Part shown: positions 46,901-59,044 of the stretch, in pieces
Position numbering within the stretch: position 1 is the stretch's first letter
Layout: each line of letters opens with the position of its first letter
Origin: Zingiber officinale
Lineage: Eukaryota; Streptophyta; Magnoliopsida; Zingiberales; Zingiberaceae
Reading direction: 5' to 3'
NCBI RefSeq assembly: GCF_018446385.1
Contig: NC_055990.1
Location: 25,381,891-25,445,890, forward strand
Length of the DNA: 64,000 nt
Notes under the pieces: model-generated
Database searches by the model: none
Told to the model about the DNA's origin: nothing
The model's input: the letters and a program-made list of their open reading frames with translations, nothing else
Made by a program: the position numbers and the translations under genes

Positions 46901-48893
46901 TTGCTAGACTGCATGTTTGCCTGTACTTGGCAAATCTTTAGAATTGTATCCTGAAACTATCTATACTAACTCATCTTAATCTTTATCTTTGCTCTCAACT
47001 ACATTATCCAATAACGGACTAGTTTCAGGGTATTGATTGCTATTTGTGTTAATTTTTTAATATAAAAATTATAAAACTCTAATTAAAAATATCATTCTAT
47101 TTTATTTTAATTCTTTTTAATTCTGAGTTTTTCATGATTAAGAATACATCTTTTGGTTCAATGGTTGCTTATAAGTAGGGTGTCAAAAATGAACTTGCCC
47201 CGATGACCCAACCCGAGTTGACCTGAAAAAAATCAGGTTCGGGTTGGGTATTTTCGGGTTCGGGTTGGAGGGTTAAAAATTTTTGGGTTGGGTCGGGTTA
47301 GGTTCGAGTTAACCCGGGTTGACCTAAATATAGGGTTTAGTGGATTTTTTTGGATTAAATCAAATTTTATTTTGAAAATTAAGATGTTTTTATGTATATT
47401 AATATCATGTTTGCATGATAATGATGGAGTATTGAGATAAAAATAAAGAATTATAGAGAAAATAGTCCCCAAAGAAAGTCGTTTTGAATTGGGTTTTCGG
47501 ATTATCCAGGTTAGGTTCGGGTTTAGGGGTTTTGGGTTGAACTCGGATTCGGGTCGGGTTTGGGTTGGGTTAAAAAAAAACAACCCGACCCAATCCGACC
47601 TGACCGAATTGACACTCTTACTTTTAAGAGACATTTGTCCTCTAAAAAAAAGTCAATCCATTGTGAAGATGTACTATTGAGAAGTAATCAAGAGGAAGAG
47701 GCTTCTCAAGATTCCTCTCCAGATTCTTTCTTTTCTTCAATATTTCTAAGTATAAATATTCTTTCTGTTATGGATAAAGTTACCCATAAATAGCATTAGC
47801 CAACAGATGTGATGCATGTAGCTGAAGAAAGTAGCAATCCAAAGGGTGCTTGATCTCTGTCTCATTGGTATGGAGAAATCATTATGAGGAATAAGTTGTT
47901 CACACTCATGAGTTTTCTTTCATCTCTTCCAGTTGTCTTCCATTGGCATTGTACTCACTTTAAGACCTATAAGAGCAAGCCTAAGGTTACATGGAAAGAA
48001 GATTGGGAGAGAGGCTGATCAGCTAGAAGACTTATCAAAAGCTTTTATTCAACTTTGAAAAAGTGTAAATCCACCTCCTATAATCAAAATCCTACCTCAA
48101 CTTGTGTGATATCAAAACTCCACCCTAACCCTACTATTCCCATATCCCATTTATTCCACTTTGGGTGAGTTGCATTTGACTTGACTTGACCACCCAAGCC
48201 CTAGCTACTAAACTCTTACCAATTCTGGTGAATTACGCTTCAACTCTTTTCACCTTGATTGAACGCTAATCACCCTAGGCATCCTCTTATTAATCCCTTG
48301 GAAGCAAAATTGGTGCTATATTCGAGAATTAGCAGGTTTTCGTTTGCACATAACACTTGCATTGTTAAACATTGAAGGACCCACAGTAGAACTCCACATG
48401 GACGTGCTAACAACATAGGTAACACTGGTTCTATCCTTTTGGATAGTAGATTGGAATCAAACCCACATGGAAGGTTCTAATTTCTTTCTTAAGATTGTGA
48501 GCTTCACAAAAAAATCAGTATTATCTTAAAATTGTGAGCTTCGGTTAGAGGGATCTTTTTCTGTAAGCTTCCTTATTTGTTTGCATTGAATTTTGTAGAT
48601 CGATTTATTATAACTCTTAATCAGACTTGGCCTAATGCAATTTGTTTGTTATAATTTATGAAATTGATATTGATATTTTATTATCCGGTTCCAAAATCTG
48701 CAGATGTGTATCAATTAGGCATTTAAAATATCTACAAATATACTTTAAAAGGCTTGAAACTAATGGTTATTGTCCTGATGCTTGGTCTTTTATGTAGTTA
48801 GTTGGAGCATCACCAGAACTCATAAACAGACTGATTCCAGAACACATGAAGCGACAATCTAGCATTAGCTTCTTGCATCCAGCCGGCACATAA
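40982..48893 (+). CDS. GSK3/shaggy-like protein kinase, clade II (BIN2-like), 12 coding exons
   Basis: Exons: 40982-41095, 42101-42187, 42280-42339, 42427-42699, 42776-42850, 42939-42995, 44390-44530, 44623-44673, 44759-44854, 46317-46400, 46517-46618, 48798-48893. All introns are GT-AG, every exon is a whole number of codons, and the product is 411 aa, normal for plant GSK3s. Visible motifs: glycine loop [11 protein letters not shown] (exon 3), VAIKK lysine and NREL glutamate (exon 4), HRDVKPQN (exon 5), CDFGSAK (exon 6), activation-loop ISYICSRYY (exon 7) and [15 protein letters not shown] (exon 9). The three basic residues that hold primed phosphosubstrates are kept (Arg of QDKR, Arg of HRD, Lys of GSAK). 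Clade II members phosphorylate and restrain brassinosteroid transcription factors. Two conserved sites differ: IFCATEY for IFGATEY and LYGVL for LYRVL. The start is the ATG of [10 protein letters not shown], as in relatives. Confidence 0.95.
45260..46107 (+). mobile_element. 5'-truncated RTE-type LINE in kinase intron 9
   Basis: The fragment keeps the end of the RT ([11 protein letters not shown] near 45290; GAECWTM, then LRWMCGHT) and a C-terminal zone to 46060, broken by a TGA at 45927-45929. Its 3' end is a TTG/TTA-rich tail (GTTATTGTTGTTGTTGTTC). A perfect 15-bp target duplication, AAAGAATGTGATTTT, flanks it (45245-45259 and 46108-46122). It is 848 bp, in the same orientation as the gene. 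Splice sites are untouched. Confidence 0.93.
47176..47620. mobile_element. hAT-like MITE in kinase intron 11
   Basis: The 445-bp element has ends TAGGGTGTCAA and TTGACACTCTTA (inverted). 8-bp flanks CTTATAAG (47168-47175) and CTTTTAAG (47621-47628) match with one difference and fit the CTNNNNAG hAT target pattern. Both ends carry GGGTTCGGGTTGGG-type minisatellite facing inward, so the sequence can fold back. It has no coding capacity. Confidence 0.75.
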
Positions 48894-49669
48894 GTCTGAA
48901 GATCACAAAATTCTTATCCCCAGAATACAAAGCTTCAATAGATAATGGCCAAGAGGGAGCTTAGGAAACAACTCACACGATCAACATAAGCTAACAAAAC
49001 TGTGGCTTTCGGACTGTTTGGAGGACTCTTATCCGAGCTTTTTTTCAGGCTTGACGAACCGTGATTTACTTGGCATCATCATGCTAATCAAACTGATGAT
49101 TCCAAGCAGTGGAATATATGACTAGAGGTACGGGTGGGGGTACGTTTCCAATGTTGTTTCCCTGTAGCTGAATGCTGCATAGCAGCGTTCCATGCAGTAG
49201 CTTTGTTCTCTCTTGTTTCTGTCATAGCAAATGTGCTACTTCATCCAGAGTTGTTTAGGGGGCTTCGAACTGGAACTTGCAAATCTACGAGCGTGTATGT
49301 AATGCATAGTTTGTGCTTCTGTAATTGTTTTTCCTTCTTTAGTGGCATGTGCTTGTTATGTTCTCTAGATCATTTGAATTATGAGTTTGCTGTTTGGTAG
49401 GGTTTTGGTTGAGATACTGAGGGCCAACGCTCAACCACTACAACTTAACTTTTCTGTTGGAGAAAATTTCACTTTGTCGCCTAGAGATACCTAACACCGC
49501 CACTTTTTACACTTACATTTTGGAGATTGTTTTGTTTGGATTTTATTTTTGAGCAATAAATATCGAAATTGGATCGGATGATCGAAAAGTCACTTGAGAA
49601 TCCACCTCTCTCTCCATACATCGACATGAAATTCCGGGAAAAGGAAGCCAAATCTTCATCCCTGTTATT
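48894..49669. terminator. Convergent 3' ends of kinase and TRM-like genes
   Basis: The two genes face each other 776 bp apart. AATAAA near 49554 (plus) and its minus-strand counterpart near 49545 are possible poly(A) signals for opposite transcripts, so the 3' ends may overlap. No open frame is convincing here. Confidence 0.35.
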
Positions 49670-51520
49670 TCACTTCATCAACTGCACAGCCGCCTCCTCC
49701 ACCAGCGAAGTCACCACCATCTGCTCTACCCGACCGACCACCTCCGCCGCCGCCTCCCACCCCACGCCCTCCCTCCACCCCTCGTCCCACACGGCGTTCA
49801 GCGCCACATCTTTGCACTCCAGATCCCTCTCCAGCCTCACGTAAAGACCGTCCCTCGCATCGCCACCTCCAAGCTCACTGTAATCGTCAAGCTTCCTGAT
49901 CCGCTCGCAGATGTACCCCACCATGTCACCTACCGGCAACGCGCCCTCCGACGAGCGAGTTGCCGACAGAGGGTGGTGGGTCAGCAACTCCCGATCATAT
50001 CGTCTTTTGCGCAGCAACAACTCCTCTGCGCAACTCAGGTACAACTTGGCCTCTGCGTCGGAGTTGTTGGCGGCGCCTGCTGCTTCATCATCAATGCTCA
50101 GCTCACGAGCGTGGAGCAGGAAGGAGTGGCGGTTGAGGAGCAAGTTCTCCAGATGATTCACTTCGCCTCTTTTGGCGTTGCTGAGGTCGACGTTGATGGA
50201 TTTGCCAGAGCAGCAGCTCTTCGGATCTTTCTGGGATTGCTCTGTTACAGAAAAGGAAGACGAAAGAGTTTTATTATTATTTTATTAAATATATAAATCC
50301 TTGTTATGGAGAATGCATGCGGTCATGCGTACCGTGATTGAAAGATTTCGAGCTCTCCTGTTTCTGCTGAGCAGCCTCAGCAACAGCAGCTGAAATATTG
50401 ATTACTGGTTCATCATCATCGCCGTCTTGTTTCTTGCTGGAAGGGCTGACTCCTTCTTCTTCCCGACTCGAGGTCTGCAGAACAGAGGGCAGGCATATCT
50501 CATGAACATTCAAAACAATGCTCAAGAATTTGATCGACCTGCAAAGGGAGAGATTAAAACACACTTAACCTTTTGAGCTGGCGTGACTCCAGTTGTTTTC
50601 TTTGCAGGATTTGTGGAACTATTTGCTGCTAAACTTCTCTCAGACTCCATGCCCCTCTTTGCCGTTGTTGTAGTTCTCATGGCCTGAGGCAATGGAGCCG
50701 CCGAGACTTTCCGAGAAGATCGATGGTGTGTGGGAAGAATATCTGAACTTAGCCTTCCATCGACCCTCTTTAGTTTCTGTTTACAATCTGCAGAGACATG
50801 CATTCGGCTCATCCTCGATGGCTTCTTCAAGATCGCTACTTCCTTTAGCCTTTCCTCGTCCTCAAACTCAAGCAACTGCGTCATGTCTTTCAAGCTCTCT
50901 TGGAGCTCGTTCGCCAAAGAATCTGAAAAACCTGAGCCATCGTGGTTCTCGGCCTTTTCTCTCTCGATGATGCTCCGGAGAGTCACTCGCTCCGGTGCAT
51001 TGCCGCACCTCTTGGGTTTGGTTTCAGCTGAATCGGCAGCAGGCTCTGTCGCAGGGAGCTCTTCCAAGCCCATGAGTCTCGCAATCAAGTTAGGGCTCGC
51101 CGTCTTTGATTGAAGTCGTCGCGAATTCTTGATCCTTAATACTTCCTCCGCCCCGCGATAAGACGAGCTGAATTCGTCGCTCATGAGGTATGACCCTAAT
51201 GATCTGCTAGAATATGCTTTCTCATCGTCACAGGAGCTCAGAAGCAAGCTTTCTCTGATCACCTTCTTGACCTCCTCCTCATGGCAGCAGCTCCTCCAAG
51301 AGCGACTCCCGAATTGCTCACCGTCCTCTACTCCGAGCCTTCTCTCCGTCTCCAACTTCCCCTTGGCTCGCGAGGCATCTTTCACAAGACCATCGCGGAT
51401 GCGCTTGCTCCTGCCAACGAAATTCCGGGCCTTGAACAATGAGCAGACCATTTGGGTCAGTCTTTTAGCTCCCTGGGAGATCTCCGACAGCTGCATGCGG
51501 CTGCTTTTTCTGGTGCTCAT
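49670..51520 (-). CDS. TRM-like protein with DUF3741 motif and DUF4378
   Basis: Exons on the minus strand: 51520-50570, 50474-50333 and 50241-49670. Introns are GTTAAG...CTGCAG and GTACGC...AACAG, and the frame is kept (317 codons, 47 plus 1 nt, then 190 including stop), giving 554 aa. The N-terminus is basic (SRMQLSEISQGAKRLTQMV). SPNLIARLMGLEELP at residues 142-156 is the hallmark DUF3741/TRM motif. The last 160 residues (GDMVGYICERIRKL, LERDLECKDVALNAVWDEGW, VVTSLVEEAAVQL) match the DUF4378 pattern. Proteins of this type bind microtubule-associated TON1 and PP2A partners and shape cells and organs (LONGIFOLIA relatives). An earlier acceptor at 50541 would lead to a stop, so 50474 was chosen. 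It is short for the family. Confidence 0.85.
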
Positions 51521-53149
51521 CTTCTTCAGACCTCAAGCAAGCAATCGACTGACCTCTTCGCTTCGATCTCTCTATTTTGTTCTTCCCTTTTTTTTCATTT
51601 CTTCATCTGCACGACGGAAACTGAAAGCTTCATCGAAGAAGTAACAAACTGAGACATCGACGAAGAAACTACCAAGCAACACATGAAGTTGGGGGAAAAC
51701 AGAGAGAATTACCCGGGAGGAAGAAGCTACACGGTGTTTGTTCGGTGGTGGTGCATGTGCAGTCACAAGTGCTTGGAGAGTGGGAGAAATGCACGAGTTT
51801 TCTTGATTGAATCAGCAGTTGGTTGGAGTAAGTTTGCAGGATGCTGCCCGGCTGGTCTCCTCGCAGTCTGGGCTCATTCAATACGAGTAATGCTGATGCC
51901 AGTGGGGACTGACAATAACATGCTTCTCTAAATGCTAAACTCTCACCCTCTCACATAGCGAATAATCGCATTATAAATTTATAGAATTAAGGATCGATTC
52001 CTAGCGAAAATATTCTCTCGTATGATAATTTATTTTAATTTTTTTTATTATACTCCCTTCTAATGGTATCGGACAATCATGGAAGGATCGCAATCATGGA
52101 AGGATAGTCGGGATGATAAATTTCACCTTTAATATGAGCTAAACTCTTACTATATATCAAACAATATAAATGCAAATAAGAACAAATTCACCTTTTTTAT
52201 TTTGCTTTTAGGCTCTGTTTACTCATGTGGTGTAAATCGACATAACGCTCGACCCTCTCAGTTGCTCCCTTGCCAGGACGGATCATGACTTTCCGCCTAA
52301 TTTTGATGGAGAAAAAAAAAATCTCAAAATTGACCCGCAGATGGATTTAGCAATCCAACCGTCGAACAAGTAAATAGTACGGAGGATACGTAATCCATCC
52401 ATTTGTATGAAATAAATAGTGAAAAAAAATTATTTAAGGAAAACTTTTCTTAATTTTTTACATACGTCCTTCAAAGTAAAGAGAGGATTAAGGTGAAATT
52501 TGATGTGCATGTGTATTGAGTTTTAGATAGAAAAGGATTAAAAGACAAATAAAAGAAGACAAACAACAAGCTTGGGCATGAATAGGAAGCAAACAAACCA
52601 TTGCCATCTGACCGTTGGGCCTCAAAAGTGCTTGTGAGCTCTTATAGAGCATGTTGGTGTCCCAAGCCAATGACTTTATTCTAAATCCAACCCCACATTT
52701 CTTGTTCATGTCTATTTTTGCTCGGACCACTTTACATCTTCATCCTTCATTCATTGCATTTTGATTTTGACAGCCAATTTGTTTTTTTAATAAGTTACTT
52801 TGTAACTAATATTTTAGAGATTATTTGTTACATTAAATAAAAGACAAAATAATAAGAAAATAGAAGGGAATGATTCTAAGTGGTTGAATTACTTTTTATA
52901 TATATAATAATATTAATAATTTTATGGAGAATTCTTAAAAATAGCTTATTGACTATTATGTTATTATGTAGTGACAATTAAGATTTAGTTGACTAAATTA
53001 GACTTTTTATTTCACTATTTTACTAGGAATCTTGACCATGTACTAACTAATTCTCAATTAATTTAGTGAAACTCAAAATTAAATTACATTAGTATCTATT
53101 TTTCTACTAAAAATAATTTCAAAATTTATTAGTAATTTTCACATACACA
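51521..53149. other. Upstream region of TRM-like gene and AT-rich interval
   Basis: 51521-51900 probably holds the 5' UTR and promoter of the TRM-like gene. The rest is AT-rich with no frame, RNA gene or repeat boundary that I can support. Confidence 0.45.
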
Positions 53150-53290
53150 TCAATCAGGGTCTAGAGTTTAAGACTCAGTTATGATATATTATTAGAAAAT
53201 TTTCTCATTAATTAATCAATGATTTAGGGTTCGAGACTAAGTTGTGACGTATTATTGAAAATTTTTCTCATTAATCAATTAGAGATCTAG
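53150..53290 (+). repeat. 70-bp tandem repeat, left part
   Basis: Units contain GGTCTAGAGTTTAAGACTCA or GGTTCGAGACTAAGTTGTGA and then an ATTATTGAAAATTTTTCTCA-type end. Two full units and the start of a third are present. The third is cut by the inverted-repeat element and continues at 56123. Confidence 0.75.
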
Positions 53291-56122
53291 ATGGCGTTTG
53301 GTTCTCTCCTAGGAATCGGAATGAGAATGAGTATCATAGTACTGTGGAATGGGAATAGGTACGAGCTTGGGTATCATTCTTAAAAATAATGTTTGATTAG
53401 TTTAATATTTTCAATCAAATGAACCTAAATTTTCTTTTTTACCCTTAGAGGAAAATAAGAGAAAAAATTAGATGGAAGAGTAAGTTGAATGTGAGAGAAA
53501 CATATGATGAGAGAGAATGATGAGAGAGAAAGTGTGATGAGAGAAAAAGTGTGATGGAAAAAAATGAAGAGGGAAAGTGTGATGAGAGAAAATGAGGAGA
53601 GAGAGCGTGATAAGAGAGATTGAGAAGAAAAAAAGTATGATGAGAGAGAAAGAGTGATGAAAAAAATAAAGAGAGAGAAAGTGTGATGAGAGAAAATGAG
53701 AGATTCAGGAGAAAAAGTATGATGGAAAAATGTGATGAGAGAGAAAGTATAATGGGAAAAAATGAAGAGAGAGAAAGTGTGATGAAAAAAAATGAGGAGA
53801 GAGAGTATGATGGAAGAGAATGAAGAGAAAGAAAGTGTAATGAGAGAAAATATGGAGAGAGAGTATGGTAAGAGAGATTGAGGAGAGAGAAAATATGATG
53901 AGAGAAAAAGTATGATGAAAATATGAGGAGAGAATGAATGAGAGAGTGTGTGATGAGAGAGAATATAGAGAGAAAATGATAGAGAATATGTGATGAGAGA
54001 AAATAAGGAGAGAGAGTGTGATGAGAGAGAATGAGGAGAGAGAGTGTGATGAAAGATAATGAAGACAGAGAAAGTATGATGAGATAAAATATGGAGAGAG
54101 AGTATGGTAAGAGAGATTGAGGAGAGAAAAAGTATGATAAGAGAGAAAATATGATGAAAAAATAAGGAGAGAATGAAGAGAGAAAATAATGAGAGAGAGT
54201 GTGTGATGAGAGAGAATACATAGAGAAAATGATAGAGAATGTGTGATGAGAGAAAATGATGAGAGAGAAAGTATGTTGAAAGAGAAAATGTGATGGTAGA
54301 TTGAGGAGAGAGAAAGTATGATGAGAGAGAACAAGGAGTGAGTGAAATGAAAAAAAAATTGAACAAATATAAAGAGTGTTTTCGTTCAAAAGGTGGCGTT
54401 TGGTTTAGAGGTTTGGGAATGAGGGAATTGATTCATTCCCAAACCTTGTGTTTGGTTAATGGAAATGGAATCAAGATTTTGGAATGAAACCCAAAAATTT
54501 GGGTATGGATGAAACTCACCCCCTCCCTTGGCTTTTGATGGAATGGAAATAAGAATTAAATTTTTAACGAAAATACCCTTAGTATATTTGTTCAATTTTT
54601 CTTTCATTTCACTCTCTCTCCTTGTTCTCTCTCATCATACTTTCTCTCTCCTCATTCTATCATCACATTTTCTCTCTCAACATACTTTCTTTCTCCTTAT
54701 TTTCTCTTATCACATATTGTTTACTATTTTCTCTTTGTATTCCATCTCATCACACAGTCTCTCTCATTATTTTCTCTCTCTTCATTTTCTTCTCATTTTT
54801 TTCATCATTCTTTCTCTCTCATCATTCTCTCTCTCTCCTCAATCTCTCTTACCATACTCTCTCTATATTTTATCTCATCACACTTTCTCTCTTCATTATC
54901 TTCCATCACACTCTCTCTCCTCATTCTCTCTCATCACACATTCTCTACCATTTTCTCTCTTTTCATTCTCTCCTCATTTTTTCATTATACTTTCTCTCTC
55001 CTCAATCTGTCATGTCATACTCTCTCTCTCCATATTTTCTCACATCACACTTTCTCTCTCTTCATTCTCTTCCATCACACTCTCTCTCCTCATTTTCTCT
55101 TATCATACTTTCCCTCTCTTCATTTTTTCCCATCACACTTTCTCTCTCATCACATTTTCTCATCATGCTTTCTCTCTCATCATTCTTTCTCTCTCCTCAA
55201 TCTCTCTTACCATACTCTCTCTATATTTTATCTCATCACATTTTGTCTCTCTTTATTCTCTTCCATCACACTCTCTCTCCTCATTCTGTCTCATCACACA
55301 TTTTCTACCATTTTCTCTCTATATTCTCTCTCACACACTCTTTCTCTCATTATTTTCTCTCTCTTCATTCTCTCTTTATTTTTTGATCATACTTTCTCTC
55401 TCCTCAATCTGTCTTACTATACTCTCTCTCTCTCCATATTTTCTCTCACCACACTTTCTCTCTCTTCATTCTCTTTCATCACACTCTCTCTCCTCATTTT
55501 CTCTCATCACACTTTTCCTCTCTTCATTTTTTCCCATCACACTTTCTCTCTCATCATACTTTCTCTCCTCAATCTCTCATTTTTTTTCATCACACTTTCT
55601 CTCTCTTTGTTTTTTCACATCACTCTTTCTCTCTCAACACACTTTCTCTCTCATTTTCTCTTCTCAATCTCTCCTATCACGCTCTCTCTCCTCATTTTCT
55701 CTCATCACACTTTCTCTCTATTTATTTTTTCCCATCATACTTTCTCTCTCATCATTCTCTCTCATCATATGTTTCTCTCACATTCAATTTTATCTTCCAT
55801 CTAATTTTTTCTCTTATTTTCCTCTAAGGGTAAAAAAGGAAATTTAAGTTCATTCCGATTGAAAATATTCAACTAACCAAACATTATTTTTAGGAATGAT
55901 ACCTAAGCTCATACTCATTCCCATTCCACAATACTATGATACTCATTCCCATTCTGATTCCTAGGAGAGAACCAAACACCACCTTAATTCTTATTCCCAT
56001 TTCATCCATACATAAATTTTTGGGTTTCATTCCAAAATCTTGATTCCATTCCCATCAACCAAACACAAGGTTTGGGAATAAATCCATTCTCTCATTCCCA
56101 AACCTCTAAACCAAACGCCACC
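53291..56122. mobile_element. 2.8-kb inverted-repeat element with GAGA-rich arms
   Basis: Outer ends are TGGCGTTTGGTT and AACCAAACGCCA, flanked by CTAG at 53287-53290 and 56123-56126. The left arm (53455-54355) is almost all purine, with units like GATGAGAGAGAAAGTGTGAT. The right arm (54600-55830) is its pyrimidine complement. The unique shoulder at 53291-53455 returns inverted at 55805-55984, and the middle block at 54394-54520 returns inverted at 55990-56122. The order is A-B-C-B'-A'-C', so two inverted repeats overlap. It codes for nothing; long frames here are low-complexity Ser/Leu/Phe/His strings. The transposon class is not certain. Confidence 0.75.
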
Positions 56123-56250
56123 CTAGAGTTCAAGACTCAGCTGCGATGTATTATTGAGAATTTTTTTTATTAGTCAATTAGAAATCAAAAGTTCGAGACT
56201 CAGCTATGACGTATCATTGAGAATTTTTCATATCAGAAATTTCTCTGATA
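56123..56250 (+). repeat. 70-bp tandem repeat, right part
   Basis: The interrupted third unit resumes with CTAGAGTTCAAGACTCAGCT, and a fourth follows (AAGTTCGAGACTCAGCTATG). This shows the inverted-repeat element inserted into an existing array. Confidence 0.75.
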
Positions 56251-56395
56251 TTTTATATAAAAAATATATGCAGTCATGATTCATTTTAGTCTCACATCTT
56301 AACACTACAAGTAGAGAAGTTTCTATAAAAATCTTAAATCAGCGAAGTTAGAAAGTATACTTTTTTGATTTTTTTTTGAATAAAATCAAATATGA

Positions 56396-58195
56396 TATTA
56401 AATTAATTATTTATAAGGGAAAGTCCATTACAAATATTACAAACACAACAAAGAGTTTATCCTCTCTTCTTCCAATTCACAATAAGTTTATCCTCTCTTC
56501 TTCTGATTGAGTCGATCATGTTTTTTTTACTATCACAATTAAAGAATAAATTATTTAAAATGGTTAAATAAGGTAAATTTTATAATTTATTAGGTTTTTT
56601 ATTTATATTTTCCATTTGGAAAAATGTTATAAGGAAAAATAAGATTTTATAATGATTTTTTTCAAGAAAAAAGGGGTGGATTAGGGCTCTTTCAAATATT
56701 CAATTTCCATTTTCCCTGAAACTGCCGAAACCCTTGCTCCTCTTCTCTCTGCCTCTGCTCGCCCTTGCTCCTCTTCTCTCTGCCTCTGCTGGCTGACGAC
56801 GATTCATCTTCCTTCTTTCTGGCCGCCTTCTCTTTCCCCACCTCCAATCATGACCTCCACTGACAGAAAACAGAGCATACCAAAATGCCAGGACGACGAC
56901 GATGCTATAAATACTACATCCATGTCCATAAATGTCAGGCTATGGAAGCCCAAAAGGTCCTCCAATGTAAAAGTCGATTCATATATTATATTGCAAACGC
57001 AACACGTGTGTACAATCGTCGTAAAGAGAGTTTATCCTCTCTTCTTCCCATTCATATCAGTCATGTTTTTTTTGCTGACAAATGAATAAATTAAATTAAG
57101 AATTTTATTTTATTTAAAATGGTTAAATATGGTAGTATTTATAATTTATTATTTTTTTATTTTTATTTTTCTTTAGAAAATTGTTATAAGGAAAAATAAG
57201 AATTTATTAGGAATTATTTCGATAAGAAAGGGGTAGATTAAGGCTCTTTCGACTATTTAATTTTTTATTTTCCAGAAACTGCCGAAACCCTTGTCCCTCT
57301 TCTCTCTGTCTCGGTCATTCATATATTATATTACAAAGGCAACATGTGTGCACAATTGCCATGAAGAGAGTTTATCTTCTTTTCTTCCATTGATAGTTGG
57401 TCATGTTTTTTTTTGCTATCAAAAGAAAAAAATTAAATTAAAAATTAAATTTAATTGAAAATGGTTAAATAAAGTAATTTATATAATTTATTAGGTATAT
57501 ATTTTTTTCTTTATATTTTTGTTTGGACAATTATTATAAGGAAAATATGATTTTCTTAGGATTTTTTTTGGTAAGAAAGGAGATGGATTAGGGTTCTTCC
57601 GTGTATTCAATTTTCGATTTCCTTAAAACTGCTGAAACTCTTGCTCCTTTTCTCTCTGCCTCTGCTTGTCCTTGCCCCTCTTCTTTTAGCCTCCGCTCGC
57701 CAATGCCGATTCATCTTCCTTCTTTCCGGCTGCGTTCTCCTGCCCCACCTCCAATCATGACCTCCAACGACGGAAAACAAAGCATACCTGAACGCCAGGA
57801 CAACGACAATGACTACAAAGAATACATCCTGTCCACAAACATCAGGCTATGGAAGCCCAGAAGGTTCTCCTGTGCAAAAGTCAATTCATATATTATATTA
57901 CAAACGCAACATGTGTGCACAATCGTCATAAAGAGAGTTTATCCTCTTTTCTTTCCATTTATAGTCGGTCATGTTTTTTACTGTCAAAAGAATAAATTAA
58001 ATTAAGAATTTATTTTTTTTAAAATGATTAAATAAGGTATATTTGGAAAATTGTTATAAGGAAAAATAAGATTTTATTAGAATTTTTTCTATAAGAAAGG
58101 GGGTGTATAGTGCTCTTTCGAGTATTTAATTTTTGATTTCATTGAAACTGCCGAAACCTTGCTCCTCTTCTCTCTACCTCTGCTCGCCCTTGCTC
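56396..58195 (+). repeat. Tandem copies of an unidentified leader-plus-exon cassette
   Basis: At least four copies (one partial near 56396-56530, then about 56630-57090, 57180-57440 shortened, 57530-58000) and the start of a fifth at 58050 share the same order. It is an AT-rich stretch with GGAAAAATAAGATTTTAT, CTGAAACTGCCGAAACCCTT, a CT-rich leader, and an ATG opening MTS.DGKQSIPE. In two copies the short frame stays open (56850-57089; 57757-58005), sharing RLWKP+R and YIILQTQHVCTIV. Each ends near TCATGTTTTTTTTGCT. It looks like a 5' UTR and first exon amplified in tandem. I do not recognise the protein. Confidence 0.6.
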
Positions 58196-59044
58196 TGAAG
58201 GGTACTACTCGGAATTCTGTTCTGTTTCCCCTGTACAAATTTTTTTACAAGCATAGAACTTTTCCTAGCAACCCATGTGTTTTTCAGAAGTTAAACTTGG
58301 ATTGCAAACAAAACTTAACATTATTAATCCAAGTTTAATTCATGTGTTCATCAGAAGTTAAACCATATTACAGAAATTGATTAAATATCCATTTCAAGGA
58401 TGACTTCTAGGTCGTTGGCGAGACACTCGACCTTCTTGGGTATGAGATCATCCACCACTTCCTAGACAAAGCCTTTCAAAGAAATTGAATATTTAAACTT
58501 CTTACAGTAACCTTAGTTTAACTACAGAAATCACAATCGAAGCACAAGATCGCTGGCCTCTTATGTTGGTATTTCAGGATCTATACAAAGGAAAACTTAA
58601 ACTAGTATACCGCGGAAACAATTAACTAGTTATACCTTTCTTTGTATCTTAAAGACCTCTTGATCTTCTGCTGTATTCCTCTCCTCCTCTTAGACGTCGT
58701 GTGGGCGACGATCTTCCAAGACAACACCACCTGAACCACTTCTTTTCCTCCAAGATTTTCAGCCACCAAGAGATGCTAGGATAGGGAGCCTCCTTCTCTT
58801 CTTCTTCTCCTCCAAGTAACCGGCCACAAGAATATGGACCCTCTTGATGGCGCCGACCCTTGGTAAAGGAAACAAGAGGAGAAGAGGGAGAGAAGAGGGC
58901 CGACTAAACAAGGATTAAGAGACTTAGGTTGTGTTTTTCCATAAGGCACCATCTACCTCTCTTTTATAATCCTTGGTGAATGCAAAAAAAAAAAAAAAAT
59001 TTAAATTAAAACCTTCCTATTATGTGTGGCCGACACTTATTTGG

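Noticed and set aside
47233..47634. 133-codon minus-strand frame rich in Asn/Pro/Arg
   Set aside because: It is the GGGTTCGGGTT minisatellite of the intron MITE read in reverse.
53425..54389. Long minus-strand frames rich in Ser, Leu, Phe and His
   Set aside because: They are translations of the purine-rich arm of the inverted-repeat element. Three overlapping frames look alike, which is typical of low-complexity DNA.
54528..55847. A 439-codon plus-strand frame
   Set aside because: It is the complementary pyrimidine-rich arm; no domain, only short Ser/Leu/Phe/His repeats.
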